A stretch of 64,000 bases of DNA from Candidatus Chloroploca mongolica (GTDB taxonomy: Bacteria > Chloroflexota > Chloroflexia > Chloroflexales > Chloroflexaceae), in contig NZ_SIJK02000015.1 in NCBI RefSeq assembly GCF_004762035.2, positions 52,530 to 116,529 on the forward strand, written 5' to 3'. Both the position numbers and the translations under genes were made by a program. Under the pieces are notes generated by a model. It did not search any database and was not told the origin of the DNA. It saw nothing but the letters and a program-made list of their open reading frames with translations. Each line of letters opens with the position of its first letter. The stretch's first letter is position 1. Below are positions 1 through 8,536 of this stretch, in pieces.

Positions 1-121
1 AGTTGGCGACGCTGGCGGGTGATGCCGTTGATGGCATGCACTACACCTCGGTGGCCGCACCGGTGAGCCAGTTCCCCAATGCAGCCCAGTTTGCAACTGA
101 CTACGAGGCGCAGTTTAATGG
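1..121 (+). repeat. Direct repeat copy 1 inside the binding-protein gene
   Basis: Bases 1-121 are identical to 1189-1309, a displacement of exactly 1188 bp (396 codons). The match runs to the window edge, so it may be longer. It stays in frame and codes for the same stretch of the C-terminal lobe in both halves of the duplicated protein. Confidence 0.95.
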
Positions 122-1586
122 CACGGCAACACCTTTCTCGGCTCAGTCGTATGATGCCGCTGGGATCTGTATTACTGGTATTGCCGCTGCTGCCGAGGCC
201 GCTGGTGGCGTGCCGACCCGTGCCCAGGTGCTTGAAGAGTTGAAGGGTCTGGCTGCGTATGAGGGTATTACTGGCGACTATACCTTCAATGAGAATGGCG
301 ACCCCAATCCGGCAACCTACTTTGTGCTTCAGGCCAATGTTGCTGATTGGAATGCCAATGCGTTAATTACCCGCCTCGAAATTGCTCCTCCAGGATCTGA
401 GAGTACGACGACTCCTCCTCCTGCGGCAACCGAGGCTGAGCCACTGGTTGATTTGATTGCTGCGCTTGGGGCTGAAGTTGCCGATCTGAACCTTGGCACA
501 ATCAAGCTTGCGTCGCAGAGCCCGCTGAGTGGCCCGCAGGCCGCGCTTGGTACGGGTATCCGCAATGGCGCCGAATTGAATGTGGAACAACTCAATGAGT
601 TACTGGCTGATGCTGGTGTGACCTTTGAGTTGGCCCCGTTTGACGATCAGGCTCGTGCTGAGGTTGGCTCGGCCAATGCCAAGAACATCGTCTCGGATCC
701 CGATGTGCTGTGTGTCGTTGGCCACCTGAACTCGGGTGTGGCGCTGGCCTCGCTGCCCGATTATCAGAATGCCTCGTTGGCGATGGTGTCGCCGGCCAAT
801 ACCAACCCGAACATCACCGAGGGTGGCTATGGCGTGGCCTTCCGCGTCGTTGGTCGCGATGATGTCCAGGGGATCGTGGGCGAGCAGTTTGCCCGCGAAG
901 AGCTTGGCGCTGCCTCGGTCTATATCATTCACGATACGACCGCATACGGCCAGGGTGTAGCCGAGTTCTTCCGCCTGGCGGCTGAAGAGAATGGCATGGA
1001 AGTGCTGGGCTTCGAGGGTACCGAAGAGCAGAGTGATTTCTCGGCGATTCTGACCCCGATCCAGGCCGCCAATCCTGACCTGATCTACTTCGGTGGGCTC
1101 TATCCGCAGGCTGGCCCGCTCTTCCGCCAGGCCCGCGACCGTGGCATCACGGCGCAGTTCCTTGGCCCCGATGGTCTGGATAGCCCCGAGTTGGCGACGC
1201 TGGCGGGTGATGCCGTTGATGGCATGCACTACACCTCGGTGGCCGCACCGGTGAGCCAGTTCCCCAATGCAGCCCAGTTTGCAACTGACTACGAGGCGCA
1301 GTTTAATGGGCCTGCTACACCTTTCTCGGCTCAGGCGTATGACTCGGCTGCTTTCTGTGTGGCTGGTATTCTCCAGGCGGCCGTTGATGCCGCTGCTGCC
1401 CCGACGCGTGCCCAGGTGGTTGACGCGATCCGTGGCTTGCCAGCGCTTGGTGGCATTACCGGTGACTACAAGTTCAATGAGAATGGTGATCCCGAGGTTG
1501 CGACCTACTTCGTGCTCCAGGCCAACATTGTTGACTGGAATGAGAATGCCCTGATCACCCGGTTGGATATTGCGCCGCCGCAATAG
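1..1586 (+). CDS. livK: Branched-chain amino acid ABC transporter substrate-binding protein, tandem double domain (5' end outside window)
   Basis: Periplasmic-type solute-binding protein (Peripla_BP_6/LivK family) that would deliver branched-chain amino acids or a related ligand to the permeases encoded next. The reading frame is open at the left edge, so the true start lies upstream. The visible part holds the last ~128 residues of a first binding domain, a Thr/Pro-rich linker (PPGSESTTTPPPAATEAEP), then a complete second domain of ~375 residues ending at the stop. The linker resembles the spacer that usually follows a lipoprotein cysteine, as if two neighbouring binding-protein genes had fused. 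The two C-terminal lobes are nearly identical at their start. livHMGF follow in the same orientation, which fixes the transporter class. The substrate could also be an amide or another small amino acid; the sequence does not decide this. Confidence 0.88.
   Translation, partial: LATLAGDAVDGMHYTSVAAPVSQFPNAAQFATDYEAQFNGTATPFSAQSYDAAGICITGIAAAAEAAGGVPTRAQVLEELKGLAAYEGITGDYTFNENGDPNPATYFVLQANVADWNANALITRLEIAPPGSESTTTPPPAATEAEPLVDLIAALGAEVADLNLGTIKLASQSPLSGPQAALGTGIRNGAELNVEQLNELLADAGVTFELAPFDDQARAEVGSANAKNIVSDPDVLCVVGHLNSGVALASLPDYQNASLAMVSPANTNPNITEGGYGVAFRVVGRDDVQGIVGEQFAREELGAASVYIIHDTTAYGQGVAEFFRLAAEENGMEVLGFEGTEEQSDFSAILTPIQAANPDLIYFGGLYPQAGPLFRQARDRGITAQFLGPDGLDSPELATLAGDAVDGMHYTSVAAPVSQFPNAAQFATDYEAQFNGPATPFSAQAYDSAAFCVAGILQAAVDAAAAPTRAQVVDAIRGLPALGGITGDYKFNENGDPEVATYFVLQANIVDWNENALITRLDIAPPQ
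1189..1309 (+). repeat. Direct repeat copy 2 inside the binding-protein gene
   Basis: Identical partner of bases 1-121. Downstream of 1309 the two copies diverge at many positions, so identity is confined to a block. This suggests recent gene conversion or unequal crossing-over rather than a wholly recent duplication. Confidence 0.95.
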
Positions 1587-1602
1587 CTTGTACGCTGTGG
1601 CC

Positions 1603-1638
1603 AAGCGTGTGTACCAGGCGCGTCCTGGTCACACGCTT
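1603..1638 (+). terminator. Strong stem-loop after the binding-protein gene
   Basis: Arms AAGCGTGTG-t-ACCAGG (1603-1618) and CCTGGTCACACGCTT (1624-1638) pair with a single bulged T around a 5-nt loop. No U-run follows, so this fits an mRNA-stabilising or partial-termination hairpin that keeps binding-protein mRNA in excess over the permease mRNA better than a full terminator. Confidence 0.7.
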
Positions 1639-1658
1639 GCTCACCTTCACTCCTGGCC

Positions 1659-1714
1659 TTGTGCGGTGCTCCCGCACAACAGTTTGTCGTGCGTGCGGTA
1701 TGCCGTACGCACGA
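1659..1714 (+). other. Two further stem-loops in the leader of livH
   Basis: TTGTGCGG (1659-1666) pairs with CCGCACAA (1672-1679). A second hairpin at 1685-1714 has a perfect 9-bp outer stem (GTCGTGCGT with ACGCACGAC), extended inward with wobble pairs. With the 1603-1638 hairpin, three structures fill the 150-bp gap between livK and livH. Confidence 0.65.
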
Positions 1715-1736
1715 CATATATAGTCTGGTGAGGTTC

Positions 1737-2909
1737 ATGGCTGCGGAAGCAAACGCCCAAACGTCAGCTCAAGCTGTTCGACGCCCCATTGTTGAGACCC
1801 TGCGAACCGTCTTTGGCCCGCTTGTTCAGTTGTTGCTCTTTGTGGTTGGCAGTGCCATCGCGTTGAGTTTGCTGGTGATCCTTCTCTCACTGGTGCAACT
1901 TGGCGCACGCCCCGATCTTTTGACCCGGACGCTGACCATTCTCCCACAGGTGCTTATTGATGGTCTGGTGCGCGGGTTTCTTTTTTCAACCATCGCGCTC
2001 GGCTATACGATGGTCTATGGTGTGCTCGAGTTTATTAACTTCGCCCATGGTGAGATCTTTATGGTGGGTGGTGTCACCGGGGCGGCAGTGGGGCTCTTTC
2101 TGGCTAGTATTGGTCTCCTGGAAGGCATGAACCCACTGTTCTTTGTGCTGCTAGTGGTGCTGATCGGGATGATCGTCAGTGGGACGCTGGCCGTGACCGT
2201 GGAACGAGTCGCCTATCGGCCCTTGCGTGGGACGCCCCGTCTCGTGCCGCTGATTTCAGCGATTGGGGTGTCGCTGGTGCTCCAGGATGTTGTGCGCTTG
2301 ATTATGACCAATTCCCCGATGGGTTTCAATGCGCGTTATAATGCCCCTGATTTTGGCCCGCCTATTCGCCTCTTTGAGATGACCCTCGGTGATCGTCCCG
2401 TGCCGATTATTATTAGTCCCAAGGCGTTGGTCTTCATTACCGCTGCGGTGATTATGCTGATCGTGCTCAATTATCTGGTCAATGCAACCCGCCTTGGCAA
2501 AGCAATTCGGGCGACAGCACAGGATATGCCGACGGCAAGTTTGATGGGCATTAATGTTAATCGCATTATTACCCTCACCTTCTTGATCGGTGGGGCCCTG
2601 GGTGGTGCCGCTGGTGCGCTCTTTGGTCTCAATGTCGGTACCGTCAACCCCTATATGGGCTTTATTCCTGGTCTCAAGGCGTTTACCGCAGCGGTGCTCG
2701 GTGGTATCGGCAATATTACCGGTGCGATGGTCGGCGGGTTGGTGCTTGGCTTCCTCGAGGCGTTTGTGGCGTCGTATCTGTCGCTCTTTACCAATGGTGC
2801 GCTCTCTGGAGCGGCCTATGCCGATATTGTCGCTTTTAGTATCTTGATTCTGATCCTGATCTTCCGACCCTCCGGCTTGCTCGGTGAGTCGACAACGCAG
2901 AAGGTGTAG
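1737..2909 (+). CDS. livH: Branched-chain amino acid ABC transporter permease LivH
   Basis: Inner-membrane permease of the BPD_transp_2 family, about 390 residues. An N-terminal hydrophobic segment (LLLFVVGSAIALSLLVIL) precedes the usual LivH core, with GYTMVYGVLEFINFAHGE near residue 85 as the family hallmark and GGALGGAAGALFG further on. I chose ATG 1737, preceded by GTGAGG; an open frame continues upstream to 1659, but it crosses the intergenic hairpins. It forms the membrane channel together with LivM, which starts 2 bp after this stop. Confidence 0.93.
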   Translation: MAAEANAQTSAQAVRRPIVETLRTVFGPLVQLLLFVVGSAIALSLLVILLSLVQLGARPDLLTRTLTILPQVLIDGLVRGFLFSTIALGYTMVYGVLEFINFAHGEIFMVGGVTGAAVGLFLASIGLLEGMNPLFFVLLVVLIGMIVSGTLAVTVERVAYRPLRGTPRLVPLISAIGVSLVLQDVVRLIMTNSPMGFNARYNAPDFGPPIRLFEMTLGDRPVPIIISPKALVFITAAVIMLIVLNYLVNATRLGKAIRATAQDMPTASLMGINVNRIITLTFLIGGALGGAAGALFGLNVGTVNPYMGFIPGLKAFTAAVLGGIGNITGAMVGGLVLGFLEAFVASYLSLFTNGALSGAAYADIVAFSILILILIFRPSGLLGESTTQKV

Positions 2910-2911
2910 CT

Positions 2912-4291
2912 ATGGCGACGATGTCTCCACCAACCAATCTCTGGGAGCAGGTGAAGGCTACATTATCGCGTGGGCCGACCGGCTATAGCTTTCTCGGTCT
3001 GTATGCGGCGATCTGTACCTGGCTCTTGCTGACGAATCCGCGGACAAGCCTCAATACCGATATTGCCTTTGCCCTTTTTCTGCTGCTGCTGCTCATTATT
3101 TATCGCTCGCAGGTGGCCCTTGGCTTCAAGGTGGCCCTCGGTGGTGTGATGCTCCTGGTGGTCTTGCCGATCTTTGGAACACTCAATCCTTTCTATATTG
3201 ATGTGGCGACCCAGGCTGGTATCTTTGTGGCGCTGGCCCTGGGGCTCAATGTGGTGGTCGGTTTTGCGGGCTTGCTTGACCTTGGCTACGTGGCCTTTTT
3301 TGCTGTCGGGGCCTATCTCTGGGGGATCTTGAGCACCGAACAGATGACGCTCATGAATCCGGCCTGGAGCCCGGTGCCGCCGATTATGTTCTACCCTTTT
3401 ATTTTCCTTGGCCTGATCGTCGGGGCCATTTTCGGTGTGCTCCTTGGCCTCCCGGTGCTGCGCTTGCGCGGCGACTATCTGGCGATTGTTACCCTCGGCT
3501 TTGGTGAGGTAATCCGGGTGCTGGCTAATAACCTTGATCGCCCGATCAATATTACCAATGGCTCGCAGGGTATTCGTGGGATTGCACGCCCTCCGCTGAT
3601 TTTTGCCGATTTTGTGCGCAATACCCTCGGTCTCAACCTCGATGATCAGCAACTCTATCAGCAGTTTTTCTACTTTACGGTGCTGCTGATTGTGCTGTTG
3701 ACTGTGGTGGTAGTGAGTCGCCTCAAGCACTCGCGGATCGGGCGTGCCTGGGAAGCGATCCGTGAGGACGAAACCGCCGCGATTGCCCAGGGTATTCCGC
3801 TGGTGCGCACCAAATTGCTGGCCTTTGCCGTCGGCGCTTCGTTTGCCGGGGCGATGGGCGTGATCTTTGCCTCCAAGCAGCTCTTCATTAATCCGCCGAC
3901 CTTCGACCTCATTCGGTCGATCAATATTCTGGCGATGGTCATTCTTGGTGGGATGGGTTCGATTCCTGGGGTTATGCTTGGGGCCGTGCTGGTGACGATG
4001 CTTGATCTGCAGATCCTGCCTCGTTTGGCGACGGTGCTGCGTGATCTGCAGCGCGCTGGTGCGCCGATTCCGTCGGCTTTTGACCCGACCCAGTATCAGC
4101 GCCTCTTCTTTGGTCTGCTGCTGATCTTGATGATGATCTTTCGCCCGACAGGAATTCTTCCCGATGAACGGCGCAAGGAAGAACTGGTGGAAGATCAGGT
4201 GGTAGATTTGCCCCTCGATGATGGCGAAGTTGATGGTGGCCAGCCACCCCCGCCGACCCAGGCTCCGCCCGGTAGTGGTCCAATTACCTAG
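2912..4291 (+). CDS. livM: Branched-chain amino acid ABC transporter permease LivM
   Basis: Second permease subunit, 459 residues, many hydrophobic segments. The family core is visible: GLNVVVGFAGLLDLGYVAFF near residue 110, the cytoplasmic loop with LRGDYLAIVTLGFGEVIR near 187, and GGMGSIPGVMLGAVLV near 345. It has an N-terminal extension of about 90 residues with two extra hydrophobic stretches, and an acidic, proline-rich C-terminal tail (DDGEVDGGQPPPPTQAPP) that looks disordered and cytoplasmic. It is nearly contiguous with livH and 25 bp before livG, so the genes are co-transcribed. Confidence 0.93.
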   Translation: MATMSPPTNLWEQVKATLSRGPTGYSFLGLYAAICTWLLLTNPRTSLNTDIAFALFLLLLLIIYRSQVALGFKVALGGVMLLVVLPIFGTLNPFYIDVATQAGIFVALALGLNVVVGFAGLLDLGYVAFFAVGAYLWGILSTEQMTLMNPAWSPVPPIMFYPFIFLGLIVGAIFGVLLGLPVLRLRGDYLAIVTLGFGEVIRVLANNLDRPINITNGSQGIRGIARPPLIFADFVRNTLGLNLDDQQLYQQFFYFTVLLIVLLTVVVVSRLKHSRIGRAWEAIREDETAAIAQGIPLVRTKLLAFAVGASFAGAMGVIFASKQLFINPPTFDLIRSINILAMVILGGMGSIPGVMLGAVLVTMLDLQILPRLATVLRDLQRAGAPIPSAFDPTQYQRLFFGLLLILMMIFRPTGILPDERRKEELVEDQVVDLPLDDGEVDGGQPPPPTQAPPGSGPIT

Positions 4292-4316
4292 CTTGTATGA
4301 TGCGAGAGGAACCGTT

Positions 4317-5096
4317 ATGGCGCTGTTGGAAGCAACCAACATTACCAAAACCTTTGGCGGCTTGACTGCGGTCAACGATGTGACGTTGATCATCGAAAAG
4401 GGCGTGATTGCTAGTGTGATCGGACCCAACGGCGCAGGGAAGACGACCTTTTTTAATATGTTGACCGGGATCTACAAGCCCGATAAAGGGGCGATCCTCT
4501 TTGATGGCAAGTCGATCGCTGGGACACGCCCGGATCAGATTGCGGCCCTCGGGATGCGTCGGACGTTTCAGAATATTCGGCTCTTTGATAATATGACGGT
4601 GCTCGAAAATGTGCTGGTTGGGATGCATACCCGCCTCCATGTCCCTTTCTGGCAAATTATTGCGAGCGCCCCTGGTGTCCGTCGTGAAGAGACGAAGGCG
4701 CGCGATGAGGCCCGCGAACGCCTTGCCTACGTTGGCCTTGATGCTAAACGCGAAGAGCTTGCCAAGAATTTACCCTATGGTGACCAGCGTCGCCTTGAGA
4801 TTGCCCGTGCGCTCGCTGGTGATCCCAAGTTGATTTTGCTCGATGAGCCGACCGCAGGGATGAATCCCCAGGAGACCGATGCGGCTACGGGTTTGATTCG
4901 CCGCCTCCGCGATGATCTTGGTCTGACTGTGGTGTTGATCGAGCACGATATGCGCCTCGTGATGGCGATTTCTGAGCGCATTTCGGTGCTCGATTATGGG
5001 ACGAAGATCGCTGAGGGAGATGCGCATACGATTCGTTCTAATCCGCGGGTGATCGAGGCCTACCTCGGTAAGGGAGCCGCCGGGGCCGCTGCCTAG
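4317..5096 (+). CDS. livG: Branched-chain amino acid ABC transporter ATPase LivG
   Basis: Cytoplasmic ATPase of 259 residues energising LivHM. Walker A is GPNGAGKTT. The Q-loop/Leu-rich segment MRRTFQNIRLFDNMTVLENV is typical of LivG, the signature is LPYGDQRRLEIARAL (a GDQRR variant of LSGGQ), Walker B is LILLDEPTAGMNP, and the switch histidine lies in LIEHDM. ATG 4317 is chosen because AGAGGA precedes it at normal spacing and the homologous start MALLEATNITKTFGG follows. The open frame starting at 4218 would overlap the end of livM and is not needed. Confidence 0.94.
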   Translation: MALLEATNITKTFGGLTAVNDVTLIIEKGVIASVIGPNGAGKTTFFNMLTGIYKPDKGAILFDGKSIAGTRPDQIAALGMRRTFQNIRLFDNMTVLENVLVGMHTRLHVPFWQIIASAPGVRREETKARDEARERLAYVGLDAKREELAKNLPYGDQRRLEIARALAGDPKLILLDEPTAGMNPQETDAATGLIRRLRDDLGLTVVLIEHDMRLVMAISERISVLDYGTKIAEGDAHTIRSNPRVIEAYLGKGAAGAAA

Positions 5097-5200
5097 CTGC
5101 CCCGGTAACGTGGCGCGCTCGCCCTGGTGGGGCATCCTTCTCAGGATACCGGTCGTGCGCTGTGCATTGTAGATAAACGATCGGCTACATAGAGGAATAT

Positions 5201-5917
5201 ATGGCTCTACTCAAGCTCGAAGATGTTCATACATACTACGGTAAAATTCATGCCTTAAAGGGTGTTTCCATTACTGTCAATAAAGGTGAGATTGTTACCC
5301 TGATTGGCTCTAATGGTGCTGGGAAGAGTACGACCCTGCGGACGATCTCAGGGTTGCTTGTGCCTCGCCAGGGGCAGGTGGTGCTGAATGATGAGCGCAT
5401 CGATCGCATTCCGTCACACGAGATTGTTAAACGCGGGATTGCGCAGTCGCCCGAGGGCCGTCGGATCTTTCCCCGTCTGACGGTGCTCGAAAATCTTGAG
5501 ATGGGCGCGTATCTCCATAGTACACGCAGCGCGATCTATCAAGAGGATCTTGAGCGCGTCTTTACGCTCTTCCCGCGCCTCCGCGAGCGCGTTTCCCAGA
5601 AGGGCGGTACTCTCTCGGGTGGCGAACAGCAGATGCTGGCGATTGGACGTGCCTTGATGACCCGTCCCCAGGTGCTGTTGCTCGATGAACCTTCCATGGG
5701 TCTCGCCCCGGTGCTGGTTGAACAGATTTTTGAGATTATCGAGACGATCAATGCCCAGGGGATGACCGTGCTGCTCGTTGAGCAAAATGCGCTCCAGGCG
5801 CTCGGCATTGCCCACCGTGGCTATGTGCTGCAGAGTGGCCGGATTATTCTTGAGGATGAAGCCAAAGCGCTGCGTGAAAATGAGACGGTACAGAAGTCGT
5901 ACCTCGGCCTCGAATAA
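5201..5917 (+). CDS. livF: Branched-chain amino acid ABC transporter ATPase LivF
   Basis: Second ATPase subunit, 238 residues, the usual LivF length. Walker A is GSNGAGKST, the LivF-typical SPEGRRIFPRLTVLENLEMGA follows, the signature is LSGGEQQMLAIGRALM, Walker B is LLLDEPSMGLAP, and the switch region is VEQNALQAL. ATG 5201 has AGAGGA about 6 nt upstream. A 104-bp gap separates it from livG. It is the last gene of the liv operon and is followed at once by an intrinsic terminator. Confidence 0.95.
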   Translation: MALLKLEDVHTYYGKIHALKGVSITVNKGEIVTLIGSNGAGKSTTLRTISGLLVPRQGQVVLNDERIDRIPSHEIVKRGIAQSPEGRRIFPRLTVLENLEMGAYLHSTRSAIYQEDLERVFTLFPRLRERVSQKGGTLSGGEQQMLAIGRALMTRPQVLLLDEPSMGLAPVLVEQIFEIIETINAQGMTVLLVEQNALQALGIAHRGYVLQSGRIILEDEAKALRENETVQKSYLGLE

Positions 5918-5935
5918 GGCTTGATCTATCCCCTA

Positions 5936-5970
5936 ACAATGCGAGCAAAGCTCGCATTGTCTCTTTTTCT
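5936..5970 (+). terminator. Intrinsic terminator of the liv operon
   Basis: Perfect 11-bp arms ACAATGCGAGC (5936-5946) and GCTCGCATTGT (5950-5960) around an AAA loop, followed by CTCTTTTTCT. The U-run is on the plus strand, so it stops liv transcription; the convergent murF-alr gene ends at 5969 inside it. Confidence 0.9.
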
Positions 5971-8536
5971 ATTCCCCAACTTCCCGCGGTACCCGTGGCA
6001 AAATGCCGGTGACGACATCGTAGCTGATGGTGTTGAGCCAGCTTGCCACTTCGTCGGCGGTAATGACGTCGTCGCCCTGTTGTCCGATGAGCACCACTGG
6101 ATCACCGCGCCGTACCTCGGCAAGGTCGGTGACGTCAAGCATCGCATAGTCCATGCAGATGCGCCCTACCAGCGGGGTGCGTTGCCCCCGCACGAGCACT
6201 TCACGCCACGCCGGGCTACGGCGTAGACCATCGGCATAGCCAACCGGAATGGTCGCGATGCGACTGCTGCGCCTGGTGATGTAGCTGCCCCCATACGAGA
6301 TCGGCGTGCCCTCTGGGTGGTCGCGGATCTGGGCGATTTCGCTGTGAAAGCTTAAGGCGGGGCGGAGCGCAGTTGGCAGCGGTACCGTTGGCGCCGGGGC
6401 CAGGCCGTAACACGCAATGCCAGGACGAATCATGTCAAAGCAGGCCGTTGGGAAGCGCAATGTTGCGGCGCTATTGGCGGCGTGGGCCAGCGGTGGCCGT
6501 AGCTCGGCAGTCGCGAGTTCGTCGAGCAAACGACGGAAACGCTCGATCTGCATGGTTGTCTGCGCAAGATCTTCGGCATCGGCACTGGCAAAATGGGTGT
6601 AGATCCCGACTACTTCTAGCCCGGGGAGTTGACGTAAGCGGCTGAGAAACGGCCCAACTTCATCGGGGGCCAACCCGAGACGCGCCATGCCGGTGTCTAC
6701 TTTGATGTGAACCCGGACGCGACGGTCTGATGAGGCTGCCGCACTCAGTGCCTGGGCTGTATCGTCGTCAAAGAGCGTGCAGTCCAGGCCGAGTCCAACG
6801 ATCGCTTCGGCTTGCCACGGTGGGGTATAGCCAAGCACCAGGATCGGCGCAAGAATGCCCTGTTCGCGCAGGGTGCGCCCCTCACCGAGCGTTGCTACGG
6901 CTACGGCACTCGCGCCGGCCCCAAGTGCTGCCCGGGCAACGCGGACGGCCCCGTGTCCATAGCCATCGCCTTTGAGCACGACCATCAATGGCACGCCACG
7001 CAACTGTTGTAGCCAGCGAATATTCGTGGCAATCGCATCAAGATCAACCCGGAGCCATGTGGGACGGTCAGGTGCCCCGATCCGCACACTACGCCAGGCC
7101 GTTTCTTGCCGCACTAACAGGTGATCGAGCCGGGGTGTGGCCTGGTACCCCGCGATCGGCGTACCTCCCGGCGCATCTGAAGGATGCGCCATCAACACAC
7201 GGGCCACGAACCGTTCCATGCGTGCCCCGGCTGATCCGCTCACGAGCACAAGATCGCCGGTACGGCTCACGGGCATCGCTCGCAAGGCTGCATCGGTGGT
7301 ATCAACGATAGTGATCGGCAGATCGTTGCGTACCGTGCGGGCGGCGCGCGCCGCAGTGACGCCCCAGTCACCTTTGAGGATCAAGGCATCACTGCAGTGC
7401 GCGGCGAGTTGGCCGATCTCACGGGCAGCAACGGTTGCCTCGTCGGTTCTCAGTTCGGTGAAAGGCCCAAGCACTGCAATGCGGCGCCGCGCTGGCAGGG
7501 CAGCCAGCGTTTTCAGCGCTGCCTCCACCGAGGGCGGCGACGCATTGAAGGTATCGTCGAGCAGCACGGCCCCACTGGGCAACCGCAATGGTCGCAGGCG
7601 CCCTGCCACTGGCTCGATCGTTGGCAGCGCCGCCACACAAGATGCCAACGGCAAGCCACAGACGAGACCGGTTGCAATGGCGGCAAGCGCTGCATAGACC
7701 GCAGGGAGGCCAATAAGGGAGATCGAGGCGCTTTCTATCGCTCCTTGCCAGTGCAACTGGAAACGGGTGCCTTCAAGGCTATAGCTGATCGCATCTGCGC
7801 GCACGTCACAGTCGGGGCCAAGCCCATAGCGTAGCAGCTGGGGCGCTATGCCTTGCTCCAACAATCCGTTCTGATCGTCGCCATTCATGATGGCAATGCC
7901 ATTGGGAGGCAACGCGGCGAGAAGGGTTGCAAATTCGGTGGCTACTTGATCGAGCGTGCCAAAGCGGTGCAGATGGACGGCCCCAACCGAGGTGACAACC
8001 GCGATCTGTGGAGGGAAGAGTGCGGCCAGTGCTTTGATTTCGCCAGGGTGATCGCTGCCATATTCGAGCACCGCAAAACGATGCTCATCGTGCAGGCGGG
8101 CAAGCGCAACCGGCAAGCCTAGCAATGAATTGAAACTGCGCCGACTCTGAAAGGTTGGCTGGGCAGTGGTGAGCACGGCGGCAATGGCACGACGGGTGGT
8201 CGTTTTCCCCACGCTACCAGTGACCCCGATGACCTGTGGTGCGGTGGCAGTGAGGTGCGCTGCGGCCCAGCGTTGCAAAACTGCCTGTGGATCATCGGCG
8301 AGCAGCACCGTCACCTCGGTGCTTGCCGGTGCCCACCGACAGAGCACGCCGCTGGCCCCGGCGGCAATCGCCGCAGCGATGAAATCATGCCCATCGGCCC
8401 GCGAGGTGCGCAGAGCCACAAAACAGGCTCCAGGGATCATTAAACGCGAGTCGTAGCACCAGTCGGTAAAGGCTGTCGCCCCGGGTGGGCCTGCAAGACG
8501 TGCGCCAGCCGCCAGCAGATCGGGAACAAAAATCAT
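5969..8536 (-). CDS. murF-alr: Bifunctional MurF ligase / alanine racemase fusion
   Basis: One 855-residue polypeptide joins two steps of D-Ala-D-Ala supply for peptidoglycan. Residues ~1-455 are MurF (UDP-MurNAc-tripeptide:D-Ala-D-Ala ligase), with the ATP loop GVTGSVGKTTT at ~104-114, FNSLLGLP at ~140 and LDDTFNASPPS at ~326-336. Residues ~490-850 are PLP-dependent alanine racemase, with the Schiff-base lysine in MVVLKGDGYGHG (K522) and the second catalytic base in IPVGYADG (Y767). Both halves look intact. The start ATG (8536) overlaps the TGA of the upstream transporter ATPase as ATGA, so translation is probably coupled. The fusion is best known from Bacteroidetes. Pairing it with a BMP-type transporter is odd. 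Confidence 0.95.
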   Translation of the reverse strand: MIFVPDLLAAGARLAGPPGATAFTDWCYDSRLMIPGACFVALRTSRADGHDFIAAAIAAGASGVLCRWAPASTEVTVLLADDPQAVLQRWAAAHLTATAPQVIGVTGSVGKTTTRRAIAAVLTTAQPTFQSRRSFNSLLGLPVALARLHDEHRFAVLEYGSDHPGEIKALAALFPPQIAVVTSVGAVHLHRFGTLDQVATEFATLLAALPPNGIAIMNGDDQNGLLEQGIAPQLLRYGLGPDCDVRADAISYSLEGTRFQLHWQGAIESASISLIGLPAVYAALAAIATGLVCGLPLASCVAALPTIEPVAGRLRPLRLPSGAVLLDDTFNASPPSVEAALKTLAALPARRRIAVLGPFTELRTDEATVAAREIGQLAAHCSDALILKGDWGVTAARAARTVRNDLPITIVDTTDAALRAMPVSRTGDLVLVSGSAGARMERFVARVLMAHPSDAPGGTPIAGYQATPRLDHLLVRQETAWRSVRIGAPDRPTWLRVDLDAIATNIRWLQQLRGVPLMVVLKGDGYGHGAVRVARAALGAGASAVAVATLGEGRTLREQGILAPILVLGYTPPWQAEAIVGLGLDCTLFDDDTAQALSAAASSDRRVRVHIKVDTGMARLGLAPDEVGPFLSRLRQLPGLEVVGIYTHFASADAEDLAQTTMQIERFRRLLDELATAELRPPLAHAANSAATLRFPTACFDMIRPGIACYGLAPAPTVPLPTALRPALSFHSEIAQIRDHPEGTPISYGGSYITRRSSRIATIPVGYADGLRRSPAWREVLVRGQRTPLVGRICMDYAMLDVTDLAEVRRGDPVVLIGQQGDDVITADEVASWLNTISYDVVTGILPRVPREVGE

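Noticed and set aside
2963..4429. Long open frame on the minus strand (488 aa)
   Set aside because: It mirrors livM/livG, is rich in His/Gln/Arg with no domain, and has no ribosome-binding site; a shadow of a real gene.
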